The notes: generated from the sequence alone by a model not told the origin. Numbered from the stretch's first letter, positions 15,966-23,645 are shown. The stretch: 64,000 nt of DNA from Labedella endophytica (GCF_003990045.1 NZ_RZGZ01000001.1:372001-436000), one strand, 5' to 3'. Numbers and translations: made by a program.

Positions 15966-16870
15966 CCGACACGGCGACACCGGTCGTCCGCGCGAGCGGC
16001 CTCACCAAGACCTACGGCTCGTTCACCGCCATCGACGGAATCGACCTCTCCTTCGAGGAGAACCGCATCTACGGCCTGCTCGGCCGAAACGGCGCGGGCA
16101 AGACCACCATCATGCAGCTCCTCACGGGCCAGATCTTCCCCGACGGCGGCCGGCTCGAGGTCTTCGGGAGGGAGCCGGCCGAGCACGTCGACGTGCTGAG
16201 CCGCATCTGCTTCATCGCGGAGTCGCAGAAGTACCCGGATTCGTTCAAGCCGAAGCACGTGCTCGAGAGCGCGCCCCTGTTCTTCCCGCACTGGAGCCAG
16301 GGGCTCGCCGACGAGCTCATCGATGAGTTCCGGCTGCCGCTGAACCGGCCGATCAAGAAGCTCTCCCGCGGACAGCTCTCGGCGGTCGGCGTGATCGTCG
16401 GCCTCGCCTCGCGTGCGCCGCTCACCTTTTTCGACGAGCCCTACCTCGGACTCGACGCGGTCGCCCGCACGACCTTCTACGATCGTCTCCTCACCGACTA
16501 TGCGGAGCACCCGCGCACGATCGTGCTCTCCACCCACCTGATCGACGAGGTCAGCAACCTGCTCGAGCACATCGTGCTGGTCGACCAGGGTCGGATCCTC
16601 ATCGACCGCGACGCGGACGAGGTCCGTGGGTCGGCCACGACGGTGGCCGGGACGCGAGACGCGGTCGAGTCCTTCGTGGCCGGTCGCGAGGTGATCGGCC
16701 GCGACGGCATCGGCGGACTCGCGTCCGTCACGTTCATGGGCGCGCTCGACGCGCTCCAGCGCCGCGAGGCGCACGAGCTCGGGCTCGAGCTCGCCCCCGT
16801 CTCCCTGCAGCAACTGATCGTGCACCTCACGGGCGCCGATCTCTCCGCCGAGAAGGAGGTCGTCTCATGA
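15962..16870 (+). CDS. ABC transporter ATP-binding protein of the GntR operon
   Basis: A 302-residue ATPase. Walker A is GRNGAGKTT at about 41-49, the signature is LSRGQLSAV, Walker B is LTFFDEPYLGLD and the switch His is in STHLIDE. The signature lacks the usual LSGGQ second Gly (SRGQ), which is seen in some exporter subfamilies. An additional domain of about 80 residues follows the switch region. It overlaps both neighbours by ATGA and should energise the membrane protein encoded next. Confidence 0.92.
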   Translation: MTDTATPVVRASGLTKTYGSFTAIDGIDLSFEENRIYGLLGRNGAGKTTIMQLLTGQIFPDGGRLEVFGREPAEHVDVLSRICFIAESQKYPDSFKPKHVLESAPLFFPHWSQGLADELIDEFRLPLNRPIKKLSRGQLSAVGVIVGLASRAPLTFFDEPYLGLDAVARTTFYDRLLTDYAEHPRTIVLSTHLIDEVSNLLEHIVLVDQGRILIDRDADEVRGSATTVAGTRDAVESFVAGREVIGRDGIGGLASVTFMGALDALQRREAHELGLELAPVSLQQLIVHLTGADLSAEKEVVS

Positions 16871-17619
16871 CCACCGCAACCGTTCCCCTCGCGTCGAGCG
16901 CCCCGTCCCGCGCCGACCGGATCCGACGCGTCGTGCGTCTCCACCTCGCGGCGCCGTCCGTCTTCATCGGCATCCCGTGGCTCATCGTGGGCATCGCCTT
17001 CGCCGTGAGCGTCGCGATCGCGTCGATCATCACGGTGAGCGGGAGCGACACGAGCGGCATGGGCTACAGCTGGGCCGTGCTCTCCCCGCAGTGGTACCTC
17101 GTGGCGGTCGGCGTCCAGGCGGTCGGGATGACGTTCCCCTTCGCCCTCGGGTTCGGCGTCACCCGACGCGACTTCTGGATCGGGACGTCGGTGCTCTTCA
17201 CGCTCCTGTCGATCGCGAACGCCGCGGCGTTCACGATCCTCGTCCAACTCGAGAAGGTCACGGATCACTGGTGGACGGGCACCTACATGTTCGACACGCT
17301 CTGGTACGGAGCAGGTCCCTGGTACCACGACTTCTTCTCGACGTTCGCGCTCCAGATGTTCGTGTTCTTCATCGGCGCGGCGGCCACGACGCTCTACATG
17401 CGCTGGCGGGTGATGGGCGTGCTCATGGCGGGAGTCGTGTTCGTCGCGCTCTTCCTGGGAGCCGGCCTCGTGGTCGGCCTGATGGGCGCATGGGCGGACG
17501 TGTGGACCTGGATGGCCACGTTCACGGTGCCTGGCATCTTCGCCGCGGTCCTCGTCGCCGCTCTCCTGTGTGCCGTCGGCGGCTACTTCGTCATCCGCCG
17601 GGCGACGCCGCGTTCCTGA
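16867..17619 (+). CDS. Membrane subunit of the GntR-controlled ABC transporter
   Basis: A 250-residue integral membrane protein with about six hydrophobic segments. The first is FIGIPWLIVGIAFAVSVAIA near residue 37, and a charged loop FGVTRRDFWIG follows the third, a pattern typical of ABC-2 type permeases. It starts at an ATG overlapping the ATPase stop. With the preceding two genes it forms a repressor-ATPase-permease unit; the substrate is unknown, and such systems are often linked to bacitracin or other envelope stress. Confidence 0.82.
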   Translation: MTTATVPLASSAPSRADRIRRVVRLHLAAPSVFIGIPWLIVGIAFAVSVAIASIITVSGSDTSGMGYSWAVLSPQWYLVAVGVQAVGMTFPFALGFGVTRRDFWIGTSVLFTLLSIANAAAFTILVQLEKVTDHWWTGTYMFDTLWYGAGPWYHDFFSTFALQMFVFFIGAAATTLYMRWRVMGVLMAGVVFVALFLGAGLVVGLMGAWADVWTWMATFTVPGIFAAVLVAALLCAVGGYFVIRRATPRS

Positions 17620-17637
17620 ACCGTCGGACAGGAGAAC

Positions 17638-17671
17638 GGGGATGGTGCGCGTCGGGTCGCGCACCGTCCCC
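17638..17671. terminator. Hairpin between convergent genes
   Basis: A 14-bp stem (17638-17651 with 17658-17671), one wobble, 6-base loop, between the ABC membrane subunit and the reductase gene. Confidence 0.7.
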
Positions 17672-17697
17672 GCTCTCGTGCTTCGGGAGGGGCTGGA

Positions 17698-18315
17698 TCA
17701 GCGGGCGAGGGCGAAGCCGCTCGTCCAGGAGGTCTTCTCCCCGGCGGCGAGGGTGAGCTGCAGGAAGCCGACGGCCTCGAGCTCAATCGCGCGCTTGAGC
17801 GAGCCGGCGTCGATGGCGCGTACGCCGCCGGCCTCGACGGCGGCGACGAGCGCGGTCTTCGCGTCCGCGTCGTCGCCGGCGACGAGCACCGTCGTGGTGA
17901 GGGAGTCGACCGACTTCGTCGCGAGGGTCGCGGCGAAGTTCGTGTTGAACGCCTTCAGGATGCTCGAGGCGGGGAGTTTCGTCGCGATCTCCGCAGCGGC
18001 CGACGATCCGGCGGGGACGGCGAGCGAATCGAAGGTCGCGAAATCGACCGGGTTCGTGATGTCGACGACCGTCTTCCCGGCGAGCTGCCCGCCGTAGGTC
18101 GCGACGATGTCGTCGATCGCGCCGTAGGGGACGGCCAGGACGACGATGTCGCCCGAGAGGGCGGTGCCGTGGGCCTCGATGCGCACCCCGTCGATGGGTG
18201 CGACGGCGGCGAGGTCACCGTGCGCCAGGACCTGGACGTCGGCGCCTCCGGCCGACACGACTCCCGCGATCGCGCGTGCCATGTTCCCGGTTCCGATGAT
18301 GCTGAACGACGTCAT
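17698..18315 (-). CDS. NADPH-dependent F420 reductase-like protein
   Basis: A 205-residue Rossmann protein beginning MTSFSIIGTGNMARAIAG, the dinucleotide-binding motif of the F420-dependent NADP reductase-like family. A VVLAVPYGAID segment and VVDITNPVDFATF follow, and AFNTNFAATLA lies where cofactor and substrate are held. Many members of this family do not use F420, so the electron partner is open. AAGGAGA before the ATG at 18315 sets the start. It is divergent from a marR gene across a gap with two matching palindromes, so the MarR protein very likely controls it. Confidence 0.85.
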   Translation of the reverse strand: MTSFSIIGTGNMARAIAGVVSAGGADVQVLAHGDLAAVAPIDGVRIEAHGTALSGDIVVLAVPYGAIDDIVATYGGQLAGKTVVDITNPVDFATFDSLAVPAGSSAAAEIATKLPASSILKAFNTNFAATLATKSVDSLTTTVLVAGDDADAKTALVAAVEAGGVRAIDAGSLKRAIELEAVGFLQLTLAAGEKTSWTSGFALAR

Positions 18316-18353
18316 GTCGATCTCCTTTTCGTCTCGTGGTGGAGCCGCCTCAA

Positions 18354-18373
18354 TTAGTTGAAGCTTCAACTAA
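18354..18373. promoter_or_regulatory. Perfect 20-bp MarR-type operator
   Basis: TTAGTTGAAGCTTCAACTAA is a perfect palindrome 39 bases upstream of the reductase start. Its core TAGTTGAAGC/TCAAC recurs at 18387-18404. Confidence 0.85.
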
Positions 18374-18386
18374 AGAGTACACCGTA

Positions 18387-18404
18387 TAGTTGAAGCGTCA
18401 ACCA
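18387..18404. promoter_or_regulatory. Second copy of the MarR-type operator
   Basis: TAGTTGAAGCGTCAACCA is an imperfect copy of the site at 18354-18373. The two centres are 32 bases apart, about three helical turns, so two dimers could bind the same face. It lies 40 bases upstream of the marR ATG. Confidence 0.8.
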
Positions 18405-18443
18405 TCGCTCGGCTCTCGGGTGATCGAGGCGGAGGAGACGACG

Positions 18444-18950
18444 ATGACCGAATCGAACTGGCTCTCGGCCGAGCAGCTCGACGACTGGCTCTCCGTCGTG
18501 GCCGTGGTCGAGCTCCTCCCCGGCGCGCTCGACGCGCAGCTCCAAGCGGATGCCGGTCTCTCCCACTACGAGTACTTCCTCCTCGCTCAGCTCTCCGAGG
18601 CTCCCGAGCGGACGCTGCGGATGACCGAGCTCGCCGGCGCCACGAACGCGACCCTGCCGCGCCTGTCGCACGTCGTGAAACGGCTCGAGCAACGCGGCTA
18701 CATCGAGCGGTTCCCCTGTCCATCGGACAAGCGCGCGACGAACGCGCGGCTGACCGACGAGGGCTGGGAGAAGGTCGTCGACACCGCTCCCGGTCATGTG
18801 GGGGCCGTGCGGCGACACGTCGTCGACGCGCTCGAGCCCGCTCAGCTCCGGGCGCTCGGAGAGGCTTGCGCGGTCATCCTCGCAACGCTCGATCCGCCGG
18901 CCGGTTTCGCAGCGCGGCGTCAGGCACCGTCCGCCGACGACGCAGTGTGA
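18444..18950 (+). CDS. MarR-family regulator, divergent from the reductase gene
   Basis: A 168-residue winged-helix regulator. The HTH region reads RMTELAGATNATLPRLSHVV, the wing region is GYIERFPCPSDKRATNARLT, and flanking helices form the dimer interface. A single Cys sits in the wing (PCPSDKR), which could allow thiol sensing, but this is only a possibility. GGAGGAG lies before the ATG at 18444. The two palindromes in the 128-bp divergent gap are its likely operators for both its own gene and the reductase gene. Confidence 0.9.
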   Translation: MTESNWLSAEQLDDWLSVVAVVELLPGALDAQLQADAGLSHYEYFLLAQLSEAPERTLRMTELAGATNATLPRLSHVVKRLEQRGYIERFPCPSDKRATNARLTDEGWEKVVDTAPGHVGAVRRHVVDALEPAQLRALGEACAVILATLDPPAGFAARRQAPSADDAV

Positions 18951-18989
18951 TGTCTCCTGCGCGCGGCCCGTCCTGCCGGAGGGAGTCCG

Positions 18990-19742
18990 TCAGCGGCGGA
19001 GGTAGCGCGCCCGGGCCCACAGGTACACGCCGAAGGCGATGAGGCCGATCGCGATCACGATGAGGAGCACTGGCCCGTACGGACGGTCGCGCAGCGCCGC
19101 GAGCGCGCCGTCGAGCCCCCCGGCGCGCTGCGGGTCCGCGACGATGGCGGCCGACAGGAGCAGCCCGCCGACGAGGAGGAACGACACGCCCTTGGCGATG
19201 TGGCCCACGACGCCGACGACCGTCACCACGGCACCGAGGGCTCCAGGCGGGGTGGACAGGTCCTCGCGGAAGGTCCGGTTGATCCCGCGCAGACAGAAGC
19301 CCACGCCGAGCGCGCCGATGAGCACGGCGGCCAGCACGAGCAGGGCGACGCCCGTGGGCGAGCGCAGCGCCCACTCGCTGAACATGCGGGCGGCCGTGTT
19401 CCCGTCCGAGCGGCCGCCGAGCGCGATGAACGCGGCCAGGAGCCCGATACCGGTGAACCCGAGCGACTTCCCCACGGCCTTCGTGCGCCGGTAGGCGATC
19501 TTGGCCGGATCGCGGGTGCTCACCCACGCGGCGTCGGTGAGCTGGAAGAGCGCGAGCCCCCACAGGCCGGCCGCAGCGATCCAGAGCACCAGGAAGCCGC
19601 CGGGCGTCGCGGCGATCGCAGAGAGCACGCCCGCCTGCCCGGCGCCGTCACCGGCGCCGAAGGCCGCCCCGATCGCGATCCCCCCGACGAGGACGTGCAC
19701 GATCCCGTTCGCGACGAGACCGACGCGGGCGGCGCCCCACAC
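18990..19742 (-). CDS. DUF1206 membrane protein, start codon uncertain
   Basis: A protein with six membrane helices in three pairs of DUF1206 repeats: helix pairs begin at ARVGLVANGIVHVLVGGIAI, at KSLGFTGIGLLAAFIALGG and at VVGVVGHIAKGVSFLLVGGL. The reading frame is open far upstream, but no ATG, GTG or TTG is found between 19742 and the stop of the preceding gene. The coding character begins about 14 codons before the GTG used here, at a CTG (19781) in LKRRAKKINDS. Either the start is a rare codon or the N terminus is shortened. A hairpin covers 19792-19827. Function unknown. Confidence 0.78.
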   Translation of the reverse strand: MWGAARVGLVANGIVHVLVGGIAIGAAFGAGDGAGQAGVLSAIAATPGGFLVLWIAAAGLWGLALFQLTDAAWVSTRDPAKIAYRRTKAVGKSLGFTGIGLLAAFIALGGRSDGNTAARMFSEWALRSPTGVALLVLAAVLIGALGVGFCLRGINRTFREDLSTPPGALGAVVTVVGVVGHIAKGVSFLLVGGLLLSAAIVADPQRAGGLDGALAALRDRPYGPVLLIVIAIGLIAFGVYLWARARYLRR

Positions 19743-19791
19743 CGCCGGGCTGTCGTTGATCTTCTTCGCCCGCCGCTTCAGACGACGACGA

Positions 19792-19827
19792 CGCGGTCCG
19801 CTCGCCTGGAAAGGCGAGAGGACCGCG
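19792..19827. repeat. Hairpin at the apparent 5' end of the DUF1206 gene
   Basis: Arms CGCGGTCC-G-CTCGCCT (19792-19807) and AGGCGAG-A-GGACCGCG (19812-19827) pair with a single mismatch around a 4-base loop. It sits between the DUF6458 stop and the DUF1206 coding region, where it could attenuate transcription or hide the start site. Confidence 0.65.
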
Positions 19828-19894
19828 TCGGTGACGGCGGCACGTGTCGTGCCGCGGTGGTCGTTCAGGGTGCGACGTCGTTCGAGAGGGCCGC

Positions 19895-20149
19895 TCAGGG
19901 GAGCGGATCGGCCTCCGTGGAGCGACGCGTCACGCGCTCGCCGGCGACGGGGTCGACGCCGGTGCGCTCCGTGGTGACGCTGCGGCGACGGCGAGCGAGA
20001 AGAGCGATGCCGATGATCGTGATGATGACGCCGGCGCCCATCAGGATGTAGCCGACGAGGTCGAGGTTGACCCAGTCGACCGTGATGTTGAGCGCGAAGG
20101 TCAGGATCGCGCCGACGACGAACAGGAAGATTCCGAAACCGATACTCAT
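19895..20149 (-). CDS. DUF6458 small membrane protein
   Basis: An 84-residue protein with two hydrophobic helices. The opening MSIGFGIFLFVVGAILTFAL and the stretch VDWVNLDLVGYILMGAG are characteristic of DUF6458, a small actinobacterial family. A basic, disordered tail follows (RRRRSVTTERTG and on). GAGAGGA lies before the ATG at 20149; a longer frame to 20242 has no ribosome-binding site. It may be co-transcribed with the DUF1206 gene. Function unknown. Confidence 0.85.
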   Translation of the reverse strand: MSIGFGIFLFVVGAILTFALNITVDWVNLDLVGYILMGAGVIITIIGIALLARRRRSVTTERTGVDPVAGERVTRRSTEADPLP

Positions 20150-20296
20150 GGTGATGTCCTCTCGGGGGGAACCCGTTGGGGTGGTCGAAGTGCGGATCGC
20201 GCTTCGATCGTCCCCCACCGTAGAGGACCGCCGGTCGACCACCAGGGGGTTGCGGCAGCGCTCCCGGCCGTGCTCGCGGGGTGTTCGGGCAGCGGC

Positions 20297-21658
20297 TCAG
20301 CCGCGGATCGACTGGTACGCGTCGAGCGCGCGGCGGCGCGACTCTTTGAGGTCCACGATGGGTTCCGGGTAGCCGAAGGAGTCGGCGTCCGGTGCCCACC
20401 GGCCCACGTAACCGCCGTTGCCGTCGAACTTCGTCCGCTGCAGTTCCGGGTTGAACACACGGAAGTACGGCGCGGCATCCGCTCCGCTCCCGGCCACCCA
20501 CTGCCAGTTGAACGGGTTGCTGGCGGCGTCGGCGTCCACGAGCGTGTCCCAGAACCACTGCTCGCCGATCCGCCAGTCGATGAGGAGGTTCTTGGTGAGG
20601 AACGAGGCCACGACCATGCGCACGCGGTTGTGCATCGTGCCGGTGCGCCACAGCTCGCGCATACCCGCGTCCACCAGGGGGACGCCGGTACGACCCCTCT
20701 TCCAGGCCTCGAGAGCCTCCTCGTCGAGCGGCGGCCACGGGAAACGGTCGAAGTCGGGACGCCAGTTGTTCACGTGCAGGTCGGGTCGCACGTAGAGCGA
20801 GTGCCACGCGAAGTCGCGCCACCCGAGCTCGGAGCGGAACGACCGGGCGGCCTCGGTGCGGTGGGTCGCCGGGCTCACCGCATGCCACACCTGCCGGGGC
20901 GACAGCTCGCCCCACCGCAGCCGCGACGACAACCGGGACGTCTCGTCGATGTCGAGGTGGTTCCGCGACCGCAGGTAGTCCTGCAGCTCGCCGTCGGCGA
21001 ACTCGGCGAGGCGATCGTGGGCCGCCTCCTCGCCGGGGACCCATCGTTCCGCGATCTCGGTGGCCCAGTCGGGGGTCGTGGGCAGCAGGCCCCAGTCCGC
21101 GAGCGCGTCGCCGTCGACGGCGTCGGCGCGGGTGCCGGCCCTCTCCGGCACGGGGAGGGGCTCGGGGATCGGGTGGTGCGAGATCCGGTCGAGCGTCGCC
21201 CGCCAGAACGGCGAGTAGACGGAATAGGCGGTGCCCGCGCCCGTCTGGATGTCCCAGGGCTCGTTGAGGAGGAACCCGGCGAAGCTCGTCGCGGCGATGT
21301 CCGCCTCGCGGAGCTGGGACTTGATGCGCTCGTCGATGTGGCGCTCGGCGCCGTAGCGGCGGTTCCAGAAGACCGCCTCGGCTGCGAGCTCCTCGACCAG
21401 CCCGGTCACGACGGCCTCGGCCGGCCCCCTCCGCAGCACGAGCTGCACATCGAGGTCGGAGAGCGCGGCGGCGAGGGAGTCGAGACTGCCGTGCAGCCAC
21501 CATTTCGCCGCGCCGCCCAGAGGACGGACCTCGTCGGATTCCTCGTCGAGCACGTAGAGCGCGACCACCGGGCAGCCGCGCTGGATGGCGGCGGAGAGGG
21601 CGGGATTGTCGCCGACGCGGAGGTCGTCGCGGAACCAGACGAGGGACGGAGTGGCCAT
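20297..21658 (-). CDS. phr: Deoxyribodipyrimidine photolyase
   Basis: A 453-residue CPD photolyase that repairs UV-induced pyrimidine dimers with blue light. The N-terminal antenna domain starts PSLVWFRDDLRVGDNPAL. The C-terminal FAD domain contains TSRLSSRLRWGELSPRQVW, LGWRDFAWHSLY, TGVPLVDAGMRELWRTGTMH (the DNA-binding and FAD region) and NRVRMVVASFLTKNLLIDWR, and it ends with VGRWAPD. The Trp and Asn residues expected around the flavin are kept. The ATG lies six bases after TAGGCT, whose TAG is the stop of the marR gene ahead of it, so it can be made as a leaderless mRNA and also as part of a marR-phr operon. Confidence 0.96.
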   Translation of the reverse strand: MATPSLVWFRDDLRVGDNPALSAAIQRGCPVVALYVLDEESDEVRPLGGAAKWWLHGSLDSLAAALSDLDVQLVLRRGPAEAVVTGLVEELAAEAVFWNRRYGAERHIDERIKSQLREADIAATSFAGFLLNEPWDIQTGAGTAYSVYSPFWRATLDRISHHPIPEPLPVPERAGTRADAVDGDALADWGLLPTTPDWATEIAERWVPGEEAAHDRLAEFADGELQDYLRSRNHLDIDETSRLSSRLRWGELSPRQVWHAVSPATHRTEAARSFRSELGWRDFAWHSLYVRPDLHVNNWRPDFDRFPWPPLDEEALEAWKRGRTGVPLVDAGMRELWRTGTMHNRVRMVVASFLTKNLLIDWRIGEQWFWDTLVDADAASNPFNWQWVAGSGADAAPYFRVFNPELQRTKFDGNGGYVGRWAPDADSFGYPEPIVDLKESRRRALDAYQSIRG

Positions 21659-21664
21659 CCCGTC

Positions 21665-21670
21665 AGCCTA
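21665..21670 (-). promoter_or_regulatory. -10 box TAGGCT overlapping the marR stop codon
   Basis: On the minus strand the marR TAG stop (21668-21670) begins TAGGCT, and the phr ATG follows six bases later. A 9-bp hairpin (21671-21679 with 21686-21694) immediately upstream covers the last codons of marR. Confidence 0.5.
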
Positions 21671-22114
21671 GGACGGGGTGTCGAGACCCCGTCCGATCCG
21701 GTCCGTGAGGGCCGTGAGGGTTGACAGCTCCTCGTCATCCAGTCCGGTGCCCATGACGCGGGAGATGACCTTCACATGGAGCAGCGCGACCTGCCGGTAG
21801 AGCGCGTAACCCTCGTCCGTGAGGCCGACGATCGTGCCGCGACCGTCGTTCGCGTCGGGGCACTTCTCCACGAGGCCGCGCTTCATGAGCTTGTCGACGA
21901 GGCGCGAGACGCTCGGCTGGCTCAGGAGGACGAGGTCGTTGATGTCGCGGAGGCGAGCGCGCTTGTCGGTCTGGCGCGAGAGGTTGAACAGCACGTCGTA
22001 CTCATTGAGCGACAGCAGATCCGTCGGGAACTCGGCCGCGAGCGTGCGCATCACCCCGACCTGTGCACGGAACAACGATTCCCATGCGGTGACCGCCGTC
22101 GACGTCGAAGCCAT
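21668..22114 (-). CDS. MarR-family regulator upstream of phr
   Basis: A 148-residue winged-helix regulator with LLSLNEYDVLFNLSRQ, the HTH LRDINDLVLLSQPSVSRLVD and the wing CPDANDGRGTIVGLTDEG. The start at 22114 has GGGAAGGGA nearby; a longer frame to 22327 is unsupported. The gene sits nine bases in front of phr on the same strand. Its targets are unknown, and no strong palindrome is visible in front of it, so control of phr is only suggested by position. Confidence 0.88.
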   Translation of the reverse strand: MASTSTAVTAWESLFRAQVGVMRTLAAEFPTDLLSLNEYDVLFNLSRQTDKRARLRDINDLVLLSQPSVSRLVDKLMKRGLVEKCPDANDGRGTIVGLTDEGYALYRQVALLHVKVISRVMGTGLDDEELSTLTALTDRIGRGLDTPS

Positions 22115-22465
22115 GGTGGATCCCTTCCCTCGACATAAGCCTAGGGTTTGCGAGGATCGCTCGCGTGCGCGTCTCGTCACGGGCGACGAACCGATGTCGT
22201 GTCGAGGCCGATGCCCCGGCCGCGGGTGCAGAAAGGGCCGGTCGGAGAGGCTTCCGACCGGCCCGTTTACCCCTTGCACCAAGAGTGTCCTGCAATCACA
22301 TTCGCGGGAGCCGCCACAGCAAAACAACTTCCGCTCTCCGAATATATAACGGAAAGATAACGGTCGCTAGTCCCACTTTGATTATTTCCGTGCGGAGGGG
22401 CCGAAGCGGGCGTAGCGCCCCGTGACACGACCCTCTTGCGTCCCTCGAGAGGAGGCACGCGCGGG
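22115..22465. other. Gene-less region with AT-rich patch and terminator
   Basis: A 351-bp gap between two minus-strand genes. The part from about 22275 to 22395 has clearly less GC than its surroundings, including AATATATAAC and GATTATTTCC. A perfect 12-bp hairpin with a T run on the minus strand follows at 22235-22264. I find no convincing ORF. It could be a long 3' UTR of the LuxR-type regulator gene or a small RNA on the minus strand. Confidence 0.5.
22235..22264 (-). terminator. Intrinsic terminator upstream of marR-phr
   Basis: A perfect 12-bp stem (22235-22246 with 22253-22264) with a 6-base loop. Read on the minus strand it is followed by TTTCTGC, so it ends minus-strand transcripts coming from the AT-rich patch or the LuxR-type gene. 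Confidence 0.7.
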
Positions 22466-23137
22466 TCAGGGCCCGCCCATCCAGTGATCGATGCGGTGGG
22501 TATCGGGAGTGAACCCGTGCTGGACCCCGTAGAGCACCGCTTGCGTGCGGCTCGCCGCGCCGATCTTGCGATAGACGGACCGGATGTACGACTTGACCGT
22601 GTTGGGGCTGAGGTAGGTGAGGGCGGCGACGTCGGCATTGCTCTTGCCCTGCGTGATGAGGGCGAGGATCTCGGATTCACGATCGGTGATGCCGTGGAGG
22701 CGACCCGGCCAATCGAGCCCGGGCGCGCTCGGCGCGCGACGGCTCTGATCGCTGAACACGAGCTCACCCGCGTGGACGGCCTCGATCGCGGCCACCAGTT
22801 GCGGCGCCGTCAAGGTCTTCGAGAGGTAGCCGTGCACCCCCTTCTGACGTGCCGACTCGACGAGCTCCGGATGGAAGTTCCAGGTGTACATCACGACGCG
22901 CCGAGCCCGGGGGTTGGCGATGAGCTCGTCGATCTCGTGGTGATCGGACTCCGGCTGGGCGAAGGAATCGTACAGAACGACGTCGACGGCATCGCTCACC
23001 GCGCGATTCGTGTCGATCTCGGCCACCAGGACGCGATCCCGATATTCGTCGAACAGGTGCGCCAGTCCCTTCAGCACGACGTCGTAGTCGTCGACGAGGG
23101 CGACGGTGATGGGTCGCGCGTCCGGAGCTGCGGTCAT
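22466..23137 (-). CDS. LuxR/NarL-type response regulator without adjacent kinase
   Basis: A 223-residue protein. The receiver domain (about 10-125) begins ITVALVDDYDVVLKGLAHLF, has an Asp in VVLYDSF at the phospho-acceptor strand and a Lys in YLSKTLT. The C-terminal LuxR helix-turn-helix reads ITDRESEILALITQGKSNAD with YLSPNTVKSYIRSVYRKIGA. No histidine kinase gene lies nearby, so its partner is elsewhere. Two CACCCC-GGGGTG palindromes sit directly upstream. A TAAAAC box six bases before the ATG suggests a leaderless mRNA. Confidence 0.9.
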   Translation of the reverse strand: MTAAPDARPITVALVDDYDVVLKGLAHLFDEYRDRVLVAEIDTNRAVSDAVDVVLYDSFAQPESDHHEIDELIANPRARRVVMYTWNFHPELVESARQKGVHGYLSKTLTAPQLVAAIEAVHAGELVFSDQSRRAPSAPGLDWPGRLHGITDRESEILALITQGKSNADVAALTYLSPNTVKSYIRSVYRKIGAASRTQAVLYGVQHGFTPDTHRIDHWMGGP

Positions 23138-23149
23138 ACTCGAGTTTTA

Positions 23150-23163
23150 CACCCCCAGGGGTG
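23150..23163. promoter_or_regulatory. Palindrome CACCCC-CA-GGGGTG (operator 1)
   Basis: A 14-bp site with 6-bp arms, 13 bases upstream of the response regulator start, in its likely -35 region. A second copy is centred 22 bases away. Confidence 0.7.
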
Positions 23164-23171
23164 TGCCGCCA

Positions 23172-23185
23172 CACCCCGAGGGGTG
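23172..23185. promoter_or_regulatory. Palindrome CACCCC-GA-GGGGTG (operator 2)
   Basis: Second 14-bp site with the same 6-bp arms as 23150-23163. The 22-base spacing equals two helical turns. It lies 93 bases before the GlsB-type gene. Confidence 0.7.
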
Positions 23186-23277
23186 ATGAAGTCAGGTGTT
23201 GTCACGAATTGTGGCGATCCGCGCACCAGACGGTGCTCGACCCATACGCCGCTCGGCGTCTACACGAGGGAGCAACC

Positions 23278-23562
23278 ATGCTCGGTCTCATCATCAGCAT
23301 CATCGTCATCGGCCTCATCGCCGGATTCATCGCACGCGCCGTGGTCCCCGGCAAGCAGCACATGAGCATCCTCATGACCATCGTCCTCGGGATCGTCGGA
23401 TCCTTCATCGGCGGATTCCTCGGCTTCCTGATCTTCGGACAGGACGCCGCTGACGGGTTCTTCCAGCCGGCCGGCATCATCGGCTCCATCATCGGTGCGA
23501 TCATCGCCCTCATCGTCTACACCCAGGTCGCGGGCCGCAGCGCGTCGGCGCGTCGCCGCTGA
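23278..23562 (+). CDS. GlsB/YeaQ/YmgE family stress membrane protein
   Basis: A 94-residue Gly-rich membrane protein with three hydrophobic helices. The pattern GLIAGFIARAVVPG in the first helix, GSFIGGFLGF in the second and GIIGSIIGAIIALIVY in the third matches the transglycosylase-associated (GlsB/YeaQ/YmgE) family, small membrane proteins induced by stress. GAGGGAG lies before the ATG at 23278. Divergent from the response regulator gene across the twin palindromes, so common control is plausible. Confidence 0.9.
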   Translation: MLGLIISIIVIGLIAGFIARAVVPGKQHMSILMTIVLGIVGSFIGGFLGFLIFGQDAADGFFQPAGIIGSIIGAIIALIVYTQVAGRSASARRR

Positions 23563-23568
23563 TCGGCG

Positions 23569-23594
23569 ATCCGTCGAGGCGATCCTCGACGGAT
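23569..23594 (+). terminator. Hairpin just after the GlsB-type gene
   Basis: A perfect 11-bp stem (23569-23579 with 23584-23594) and 4-base loop, starting seven bases after the stop codon. Confidence 0.7.
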
Positions 23595-23614
23595 GCGCAG
23601 AGCCCCGCCAGGGA

Positions 23615-23645
23615 ATGCCCCGCGTCCGATCAGGGCGCGGGGCAT
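23615..23645 (+). terminator. Second hairpin downstream of the GlsB-type gene
   Basis: A perfect 10-bp stem (23615-23624 with 23636-23645) and 11-base loop, about 20 bases after the first hairpin. The two may act in tandem. Confidence 0.55.

Noticed and set aside
18990-21503. A very long frame (837 codons) opposite part of the photolyase gene region
   Set aside because: Only its last part, the DUF1206 helices, looks like protein. The rest is Arg/Pro/His-rich and overlaps phr and the DUF6458 gene, as expected of a shadow frame in GC-rich DNA.
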